6,067 bases of DNA from Candidatus Atribacteria bacterium 4572_76. Lineage in GTDB: Bacteria; Atribacterota; Phoenicimicrobiia; Phoenicimicrobiales; Phoenicimicrobiaceae. The notes under the pieces are model-generated. The model was not told the DNA's origin. It made no database searches and saw nothing but the letters and a program-made list of their open reading frames with translations. Numbering within the stretch: position 1 is the stretch's first letter; each line of letters opens with the position of its first letter. The stretch lies in NCBI GenBank assembly GCA_002084865.1, contig NBMG01000040.1, positions 1-6,067 on the forward strand, in the 5' to 3' direction. Position numbers and translations under genes: made by a program. Shown one piece after another: positions 1 to 4,780 of the stretch.

Positions 1-100
1 TGTTGTCAAGGGTTATCTTTTCTCTTTTGATAAGAAATTTAATATTTTTTCTCTATCTTCTGGCAACTATAATTATAGTATAATTGGGGGAGAAGTGCAA
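1..100 (-). promoter_or_regulatory. Possible promoter region for a leftward gene beyond the window
   Basis: On the minus strand a perfect TTGACA (-35-like) lies at positions 9-4, and its -10 would fall outside the window. Further upstream TTGCAC (100-95) is followed after 17 bases by TATAAT (77-72). That TATAAT is half of a perfect 12-base palindrome, CTATAATTATAG (67-78). TATAAT also reads on the plus strand at 68-73 and 79-84, with no good -35. The sites suggest a gene transcribed leftward that starts beyond base 1. In DNA this AT-rich, TATAAT matches occur by chance, so only the truncated TTGACA is more than weak evidence. Confidence 0.3.
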
Positions 101-115
101 GGGGCAAACAAGAAA

Positions 116-240
116 GTATCGAGTATCGAGTATATAGTATCGTGTTAAGAAAGAGAAAGAAAAAAAGATTCAAGATAGTATTGAGCGTATATCGTATAAA
201 ATACAGTAACAAGTGATAAGTAATGAGTAATAAGATTAAA
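116..240 (+). repeat. Degenerate heptamer array, forward arm of composite repeat I
   Basis: From 116 the sequence reads in 7-base units: GTATCGA, GTATCGA, GTATATA, GTATCGT, GTTAAGA. It then passes through purine-rich units with one 1-base slip near 177. From 178 it resumes as GTATTGA, GCGTATA, TCGTATA, AAATACA, GTAACAA, GTGATAA, GTAATGA, GTAATAA. The outer units (116-150) and the last four (206-233) are clearly related. The middle is weak. The units are contiguous, so this is a degraded microsatellite-like array and not a CRISPR. Heptanucleotide arrays of this general kind are known in other bacteria, such as the STRR repeats of cyanobacteria. Its function here is unknown. Confidence 0.7.
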
Positions 241-290
241 TTTCTGAAATTATAAAAACAGGTACTTATCACATCTTACACAATTCAATT

Positions 291-314
291 GGTTAACCGG
301 ATAACTGGGTAACT
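291..314 (+). repeat. Three-unit octamer repeat (GGTTAACC type)
   Basis: Three consecutive 8-base units are visible: GGTTAACC (291-298), GGATAACT (299-306) and GGGTAACT (307-314). A diverged GGCAAACC follows at 327-334. A perfect 11-base inverted repeat, CAATTCAATTG, overlaps the left edge (281-291). A comparable octamer run lies in the second intergenic region at 2495-2518, so the two spacers share this module. I see no coding potential and no terminator here. Confidence 0.55.
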
Positions 315-392
315 AATGGTGTGACTGGCAAACCAAGAGACCAGAAGATGGTAGTTTTTGATTTTAAATTATGGTTTTTAGATAAAGACAAT

Positions 393-518
393 CAGTTTTC
401 AATTTTATGTTTTTATCTTAATTTTAAATTTTAAGCTATGGTTTTACGCTTTAAGCTTTTCGTTTTTCACTTTATATTCTTTCTCTTTACTATATACTAT
501 ATGCTTGATACTCGATAC
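393..518 (-). repeat. Degenerate heptamer array, inverted arm of composite repeat I
   Basis: Read on the minus strand from 518, the units are GTATCGA, GTATCAA, GCATATA, GTATATA, GTAAAGA and GAAAGAA (down to 477), all in one 7-base register. Weaker A-rich units continue the register to about 393, including CTTAAAG, CGTAAAA, TTAAAAT and TTAAAAT. The first units are the inverted partner of the forward array: 507-519 is the exact reverse complement of 115-127 (13 bases). Both arms then continue into an AAAGAGAAAG-like stretch. The array begins 4 bases after the tyrS stop codon, so it would form the 3' untranslated region of a tyrS transcript. I see no conventional terminator hairpin with a T-tail between 520 and 1 on that strand. 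Confidence 0.6.
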
Positions 519-522
519 TATA

Positions 523-1743
523 TTATTTAATAACTAATTTTATAAAATTTAGCTTTCCGATTTTTAAAATCATACCTTCTTCGACAATCAAGTCAAGGTT
601 AGGGTCGCTTACCTTTTCTCCGTTGATTCTTACTCCGCCTTGCTCAACTAATCTACGGGCTTCACTTTTACTGTCCACTACACCCGATAAAGCAACAAGT
701 TTAATAAGCCAAATTTTTCCTTCTATTAAATCATCTTTCTTTAAAATTAATTCTTTTATTTCTTCCGGGAAAAGTTTATCCTTAAACACCTTTTCAAATT
801 CTTCTTCTGCCATAATTGCAGCACTCTGTCCGTGATAAAGTTTAACAATTTCTCTGGCTAATCTCTTTTTCACATCCCGAGGATGCAAATCATTACTCTC
901 TAATCCTATCTTTATCTTATTAATTTCATCTAAAGAAACATCGGTTACCAATTCAAAATATCTAGCCATAAGCTTATCAGGGACAGACATAGCTTTGCCA
1001 TACATTTCTTGAGGAGATTCATTAATCCCAATATAATTATTAAGGCTTTTGCTCATTTTTTCTATTCCGTCTGTTCCCTCAAGAAGAGGCAGGGTGATAA
1101 TAACTTGCGGTTCCTGATTGTATTCCCTTTGAATATCTCTTCCCACTAATAGATTAAACTTCTGGTCTGTGCCTCCTAATTCAATATCTGCTTGTATGGC
1201 AACAGAGTCATAGCCCTGCATTAAAGGGTACATAAATTCGTGGATGCCTATCGGTTTGCCTTCTTTGTACCTGATTGAAAAATCATCTCTCTCTAACATA
1301 CGAGCAACTGTATATTTGGAACACACTTTTAGAACTTCCGAGAAAGAAAGCTTACCCAACCAATGACTATTGAATACTACTTTGGTTCTTTCCGGATTTA
1401 ATATTTTAAAAACTTGTTTCTTGTAAGTCTCTGCATTCTTTTTGACTTCTTCTTCAGTCAACTGTTTTCTGGTTGCTGATTTACCGCTTGGGTCACCTAT
1501 CATCCCGGTAAAATCACCGATTAAAAAGTAAATATCATGTCCCAGGTCTTGAAATTGTCTCATTTTTCGCAAACCCACCGTATGTCCCAAATGTATATCC
1601 GGTGCATTAGGATCAAATCCTTGTTTAACCCGAAGAGGCCTTTTTTCTTTTCTTGATTTTTCAATTTTTTTTATTAATTCCTCTTCGGAGATTATTTCTT
1701 CTGTTCCTCTTTTAATTATCCTTAATTCTTTTTTAATATCCAT
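523..1743 (-). CDS. tyrS: Tyrosyl-tRNA synthetase (TyrRS), complete
   Basis: This cytoplasmic class I aminoacyl-tRNA synthetase attaches tyrosine to tRNA-Tyr using ATP. The 406-residue product is full length for bacterial TyrRS. The first class I signature is HLGH (51-54) within QGFDPNAPDIHLGH. The tyrosine-binding and dimer region includes YPLMQGYDS (172-180) and QADIELGGTDQKFN (184-197). The second signature KMSKS is at 229-233. A C-terminal S4 RNA-binding domain spans about 343-404 (SEARRLVEQGGVRING). HLGH together with the LGGTDQKFN context fits the TyrZ-like TyrRS type, not the B. subtilis TyrS type. The ATG is preceded by GGGG (1753-1756) with 9 bases between. It lies 88 bases downstream of queT on the same strand and probably shares its transcript. 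A poor TTGCAA/TATTCT pair in that gap could be a weak internal promoter. No T-box leader is visible. Confidence 0.97.
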   Translation of the reverse strand: MDIKKELRIIKRGTEEIISEEELIKKIEKSRKEKRPLRVKQGFDPNAPDIHLGHTVGLRKMRQFQDLGHDIYFLIGDFTGMIGDPSGKSATRKQLTEEEVKKNAETYKKQVFKILNPERTKVVFNSHWLGKLSFSEVLKVCSKYTVARMLERDDFSIRYKEGKPIGIHEFMYPLMQGYDSVAIQADIELGGTDQKFNLLVGRDIQREYNQEPQVIITLPLLEGTDGIEKMSKSLNNYIGINESPQEMYGKAMSVPDKLMARYFELVTDVSLDEINKIKIGLESNDLHPRDVKKRLAREIVKLYHGQSAAIMAEEEFEKVFKDKLFPEEIKELILKKDDLIEGKIWLIKLVALSGVVDSKSEARRLVEQGGVRINGEKVSDPNLDLIVEEGMILKIGKLNFIKLVIK

Positions 1744-1831
1744 AATAAATTACCCCATTTCATAGAATAAAAACATCAAATATTTCTATTGCAATTACAA
1801 TTTATTCCCTTATTTATTTATCTCTTGTTCG

Positions 1832-2299
1832 TTATTCTAACCCTAACCTCTTTTTGTTTTTAATTAACAAAATCAATAAAGGATAACCTAAGACATAACA
1901 GGCAATAACTTCACCTATTCCGATATATAATACAGTTATCCAGTAAGGCAAGTCAAAAAGTAAATGTAAATAAATGCTCACCCCAAATGCATTAATCAAT
2001 ACAGGAGGAAGGGGTGCTAATTTAGGATTGTTTACTTTATAAGTTAAATAGGCAGCAATTAAAGTACAAAGACTTCCCCCAATTATATCTACCATCCCTA
2101 ATCCTCCGTAAATATTTGCCAAGATACAACCTAAAAACAATCCAATGATAGCTGATGAGTCAATAAAGGGTAGAACCACCAAGGCTTCAGCAATTCTCAC
2201 TTGAATAGGACCATAACTTATTGGAGCAAATATGATATTAAGAACCACATAAATCGCTGCAATCATAGCTACACGAATCAGATAGTTAAGTTTAATCAT
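1832..2299 (-). CDS. queT: QueT-family ECF transporter substrate-binding (S) subunit
   Basis: The 155-residue product is a hydrophobic integral membrane protein with five or six likely membrane segments (about 6-26, 40-61, 66-88, 97-116 and 119-147). It matches the QueT family by SYGPIQVRIAEAL (28-40), the NIYGGLGMVDIIGGSL stretch (62-77) and the GIGEVIACYVLGYPLL segment (127-142). QueT proteins are predicted S components of energy-coupling factor importers for queuosine precursors such as preQ0, preQ1 or queuine. No ATPase or EcfT gene is visible here, so it would need a shared energising module encoded elsewhere, as in group II ECF systems. The ATG at 2299 is preceded by GGGGA (2309-2313) at 9 bases. 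It is the first gene of a probable queT-tyrS unit. Family assignment comes from recalled motifs, and the exact substrate is inferred. Confidence 0.85.
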   Translation of the reverse strand: MIKLNYLIRVAMIAAIYVVLNIIFAPISYGPIQVRIAEALVVLPFIDSSAIIGLFLGCILANIYGGLGMVDIIGGSLCTLIAAYLTYKVNNPKLAPLPPVLINAFGVSIYLHLLFDLPYWITVLYIGIGEVIACYVLGYPLLILLIKNKKRLGLE

Positions 2300-2338
2300 C
2301 TTAAAATATCCCCATAATAAATATATTTAATCTTTGAA

Positions 2339-2347
2339 ATTATAACA
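2339..2347 (-). promoter_or_regulatory. Extended -10 promoter for queT-tyrS
   Basis: The minus strand reads TGTTATAAT, a perfect TATAAT with the TG extension. Seventeen bases upstream is only a weak TTTTAA -35. Predicted transcription starts near 2332, giving a leader of about 33 bases that ends in the GGGGA ribosome site. So short a leader leaves almost no room for a preQ1 riboswitch, and none of the expected C-rich pseudoknot pattern is present. Confidence 0.55.
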
Positions 2348-2373
2348 TAGTTTTGATGCTATTAAAAGGTTTG

Positions 2374-2390
2374 AGTAAAGTCATTTTACT
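2374..2390. promoter_or_regulatory. 17-base inverted repeat between the divergent promoters (candidate operator)
   Basis: AGTAAA (2374-2379) and TTTACT (2385-2390) are perfect inverted halves around GTCAT. The site lies between the two extended -10 elements, just upstream of where a -35 for the rightward promoter would sit. The position suits a regulator acting on one or both promoters. AT-rich palindromes of this size can occur by chance and no regulator gene is nearby. Confidence 0.25.
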
Positions 2391-2408
2391 AATTTTTGTA
2401 AAATTTTA

Positions 2409-2417
2409 TGGTATAAT
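2409..2417 (+). promoter_or_regulatory. Extended -10 promoter for the PBP gene
   Basis: TGGTATAAT is a perfect extended -10 element. There is no good -35 at 17 bases (CTAATT at 2389-2394), but the TG extension often compensates for that. Transcription would start near 2424, which is the first base of the heptamer array. The PBP mRNA would therefore carry a leader of about 220 bases containing composite repeat II. Confidence 0.6.
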
Positions 2418-2423
2418 ATATTC

Positions 2424-2458
2424 GTATCGCGTATCGAGTATCGCGTATTGCGTAAAGA
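2424..2458 (+). repeat. Heptamer array, forward arm of composite repeat II
   Basis: Five contiguous 7-base units are in perfect register: GTATCGC, GTATCGA, GTATCGC, GTATTGC and GTAAAGA. A purine-rich stretch follows to about 2490, with a further GTATATAGT trace at 2464-2472. The unit is the same as in the first intergenic region (GTATCGA). Bases 2422-2446 pair with 2602-2626 over 24 of 25 positions, the single exception being C2428 against A2620. Confidence 0.8.
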
Positions 2459-2494
2459 AAATAGTATATAGTGAGAAAAGAAAGCAGAAGATTT

Positions 2495-2518
2495 GCTAAT
2501 TAGCTAACATTCTAATCG
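2495..2518 (+). repeat. Three-unit octamer repeat (GCTAATTA type)
   Basis: Consecutive 8-base units read GCTAATTA (2495-2502), GCTAACAT (2503-2510) and TCTAATCG (2511-2518), sharing the core CTAA. The run lies inside the loop enclosed by the two heptamer arms, at the same place in the layout as the GGTTAACC-type octamers of the first spacer. Confidence 0.45.
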
Positions 2519-2522
2519 TAGG

Positions 2523-2543
2523 ATAGGCGGCTCGCCTGTTTTT
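2523..2543 (+). terminator. Short GC hairpin with T-tail in the PBP leader (possible attenuator)
   Basis: AGGCG (2525-2529) and CGCCT (2533-2537) form a 5-base-pair GC-rich stem with loop GCT. It extends by a T-G wobble and an A-T pair to 2523/2539 and ends in five T residues (2539-2543). The shape is that of a small rho-independent terminator on the plus strand, about 120 bases after the predicted transcript start and 100 bases before the PBP start codon. It could attenuate PBP transcription. The stem is short, so it may instead be part of a palindromic repeat element. Confidence 0.4.
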
Positions 2544-2555
2544 CAATTACAAAGG

Positions 2556-2579
2556 AAGGGCACAAACCATTGTGCCCTT
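2556..2579. repeat. Perfect 10-base-pair hairpin in the PBP leader
   Basis: AAGGGCACAA (2556-2565) and TTGTGCCCTT (2570-2579) are perfect inverted halves around the loop ACCA. There is no T-run on either strand, so it does not look like a terminator. Its G+C is well above the surrounding sequence. Together with the hairpin at 2523-2539 it resembles the short palindromic elements scattered through intergenic DNA of many uncultured bacteria. Confidence 0.65.
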
Positions 2580-2596
2580 ACCCTGAATTTTACTTT

Positions 2597-2624
2597 CTGT
2601 AACGCGATACTCGATACGCAATAC
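2597..2624 (-). repeat. Heptamer array, inverted arm of composite repeat II
   Basis: On the minus strand from 2624 the units are GTATTGC, GTATCGA, GTATCGC and GTTACAG, in register. It is the inverted counterpart of the array at 2424-2458 and ends 6 bases before the PBP ribosome-binding site. If transcribed, the two arms would form a long 5'-terminal stem enclosing 155 bases (2447-2601). Confidence 0.8.
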
Positions 2625-2630
2625 GAGATA

Positions 2631-2637
2631 AAAGGAG
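2631..2637 (+). promoter_or_regulatory. Strong Shine-Dalgarno site that fixes the TTG start
   Basis: AAAGGAG lies 7 bases before TTG at 2645, the ideal spacing. No ATG or GTG in frame is as well placed: the next in-frame methionine codon is residue 48, beyond the membrane anchor. This supports TTG as the true start. Confidence 0.8.
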
Positions 2638-2644
2638 TCTTACT

Positions 2645-4780
2645 TTGTCAGCAAAAAATAGACCAATAAAATCTTATCATATCTCTTTGTTCCAAAAAAT
2701 ATCATTGATAATTCTAATTTTTGCTTTAACATTTTCTATTACTTTTATCGGACTGTCTACTCTTAATAATCAGAAAATATCAGAAATGGTACAAGGAAAC
2801 AAATTTTTAGATGCCATAAATAGCAAGGTGTACGATATTAATGGTAAGATTATCACTGAATTTTATCAGGAAAACAGGAATCCTGTTCCCCTTTCCAAGA
2901 TTCCCTCGCATCTAATTAATGCTACTATTGCCATTGAAGATTCGGACTTTTATAAACATAAAGGGATAAGTTTACGAGGAATTGTACGTGCCCAATGGGA
3001 AAATTTTAAAAATATAATTTTACAATTAAACAAAGAGGCTAAACCCCACGGAGGCAGCACAATAACCCAGCAATTGGCTATAAACACTTTTCTCACTCGA
3101 GAAATTAGCTTGAATAGAAAATTGAAAGATATGTTGTTGGCCTTACAAATAGAACGCTCTTTTACCAAAGATGAAATTTTAGAAATGTATTTAAATGAAA
3201 TATACTTCGGGCATGGTGCTTACGGAGTACAATCGGCTGCTAAGATGTATTTTAATAAAAATGTACAGGATTTAAACCTTGCAGAATGTGCTTTACTCGC
3301 AGGAATCCCTCGTGGACCTTCTTATTACTCTCCGATTCTTAATCAGGAAGTATCCTTAAAAAGAAGAAATATAATCTTAAATAGAATGTATAAGTTGGGT
3401 TATATATCTAAAGAGGATATGGAAAAAGCCAAACAAAGCCCCCTGGAACTTGATTATAATAATAAAAGAGATAAGTTTGTAGCTCCCTATTTTTCTACTT
3501 TTATTCTTTCTCAACTTTTAGAAGAATATGGCGCTAATGTAGTTTATAAGGGCGGATTAAAAATTTATACTACCTTGGATTTAGAGATGCAATATTTTGC
3601 TGAAACAGCACTTCAAGAATCCGGACATGAAGGAGCAATAATAGCTATTGAACCTCAGACCGGTTATATTAAGGCAATGGTAGGGGGTAAAGATTTTGAG
3701 GAAAGCAAATTTAATAGGGCAACTCAAGCTTACCGTCAACCCGGCTCTGCCTTTAAGCCTTTTATTTATCTTACTGCCTTAGATAATGGATTTACTCCCA
3801 GTAATATTATAGAAGATTCTCCGGTTACTTTCAAAAATGGATGGTCTCCTGAAAATTACGAAAAAGAATTTAGCGGACCGGTAACCCTCAGAGAAGCATT
3901 TGAACATTCTATAAATGTAGTGGGAGTAAAATTATTAGAACAGGTAGGAATAAAAAAAGTTATAAATTATTCTCATAAAGCAGGAATAACCAGTGAACTT
4001 CGCTCGGATCTTTCTTTAGCTTTGGGCACTTCAGAGATAACTCCTTTGGAAATTGCTTCCGCTTATGCCACTATTGCCAATTTGGGAGTAAAAGTCGACC
4101 CTGTATCTATAATTCGAATAGAAGATAATAAAGGCAAAATTATAAAAGAGAATATTGCTCAAAAAAAGAAAGTGTTTAAAGAAGAGACTTGTTATGTACT
4201 TATAAACATGATGAAAGGAGTAATAGAAAGGGGAACCGGTTGGAATGCCAAGATTGGTAGACCGGCAGCAGGAAAGACCGGTACTACCAATGATTTTGTC
4301 GATGCCTGGTTTATCGGTTTTACTCCGGAGTTGGTTACTGCGGTTTATATTGGAAATGATGATAGAAAACCTTTGGGCAATAAAATGACTGGCGGAGTGG
4401 TCGCTGCCCCGATTTGGGCTAAATTTATGAAAAATGCCCTTAAAAATAATGAAAAAAAAGATTTTTCACAGCCTAATAAAATAACCAAGATTTCTGTTTG
4501 TAAAGAATCCGGACTTTTACCTACTGATTCTTGTCCCGAAATATTAACAGTAACTTTCATAAAAGGTACAGAACCTACATCCTATTGCACAATTCATCAA
4601 AAATATTTTGAAATTCCAAAAAAAGAAAAATACCCAGAAATTAAAACACCGTATTATGAAGAAATTGAAGTAATTAAGGAAAAACACGAAGAAAAATCCA
4701 CAGAAACTGAAGAAAAGGAAGAAACTCTTCAATCTTTAATAGAAAAACTTAGAGAAAAACATAAAAAACGAGATGACTGA
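2645..4780 (+). CDS. Class A penicillin-binding protein, PBP1A type (glycosyltransferase/transpeptidase)
   Basis: The 711-residue bifunctional enzyme polymerises lipid II into glycan strands and crosslinks stem peptides on the outer face of the cytoplasmic membrane. A short cytoplasmic N-terminus and one membrane anchor (about 17-38) come first. The GT51 domain has IAIEDSDFYKHKGI (95-108, catalytic Glu98), GGSTITQQLA (136-145) and EILEMYLNEIYFG (177-189). The transpeptidase domain has SxxK at Ser368-Lys371 (PGSAFKP), SxN at 422-424 and KTGT at 544-547, so all catalytic motifs are intact. The loop before GGST is about seven residues longer than in common homologues. Past the domain are conserved Cys619, Cys630, Cys648 and His651, then a Glu/Lys-rich tail (about 655-711). 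The TTG start has a strong ribosome site. Expression probably starts at the extended -10 at 2409 through a structured leader. The closest named relatives are PBP1A/PonA proteins. Confidence 0.95.
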   Translation: MSAKNRPIKSYHISLFQKISLIILIFALTFSITFIGLSTLNNQKISEMVQGNKFLDAINSKVYDINGKIITEFYQENRNPVPLSKIPSHLINATIAIEDSDFYKHKGISLRGIVRAQWENFKNIILQLNKEAKPHGGSTITQQLAINTFLTREISLNRKLKDMLLALQIERSFTKDEILEMYLNEIYFGHGAYGVQSAAKMYFNKNVQDLNLAECALLAGIPRGPSYYSPILNQEVSLKRRNIILNRMYKLGYISKEDMEKAKQSPLELDYNNKRDKFVAPYFSTFILSQLLEEYGANVVYKGGLKIYTTLDLEMQYFAETALQESGHEGAIIAIEPQTGYIKAMVGGKDFEESKFNRATQAYRQPGSAFKPFIYLTALDNGFTPSNIIEDSPVTFKNGWSPENYEKEFSGPVTLREAFEHSINVVGVKLLEQVGIKKVINYSHKAGITSELRSDLSLALGTSEITPLEIASAYATIANLGVKVDPVSIIRIEDNKGKIIKENIAQKKKVFKEETCYVLINMMKGVIERGTGWNAKIGRPAAGKTGTTNDFVDAWFIGFTPELVTAVYIGNDDRKPLGNKMTGGVVAAPIWAKFMKNALKNNEKKDFSQPNKITKISVCKESGLLPTDSCPEILTVTFIKGTEPTSYCTIHQKYFEIPKKEKYPEIKTPYYEEIEVIKEKHEEKSTETEEKEETLQSLIEKLREKHKKRDD

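Noticed and set aside
116..146. Possible CRISPR
   Set aside because: Units are 7 bases, contiguous and degenerate, with no spacers and no cas genes.
39..272. 77-codon open frame on the minus strand
   Set aside because: It lies in the repeat-rich first spacer, is mostly Leu/Tyr/Phe/Ile from AT-rich and heptamer DNA, lacks a good ribosome site and resembles no family.
327..346. Terminator hairpin for tyrS (CTGG/CCAG halves)
   Set aside because: The stem is only four or five base pairs with a long loop and no T-run on the minus strand.
1744..1831. T-box leader for tyrS
   Set aside because: Only 88 AT-rich bases are present after queT, with no T-box core sequence, specifier stem or terminator.
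2300..2332. preQ1 riboswitch upstream of queT
   Set aside because: The predicted leader is only about 33 bases, includes the ribosome site, and shows neither the expected GC stem nor the A-rich pseudoknot tail.
2950..3168. Antisense open frame within the PBP gene
   Set aside because: It is a shadow of the GT51 coding region. The plus-strand frame carries all the conserved motifs. The same holds for the antisense frames at 4345-4560 and 4544-4732 and for the plus-strand frames inside tyrS and mutS2.
3592..3640. Possible second in-frame deletion, in the PBP linker before GAIIAIEP
   Set aside because: The linker between LDLEMQ and the transpeptidase strand is shorter than in many PBP1A proteins, but its length varies widely in the family and all motifs are intact.
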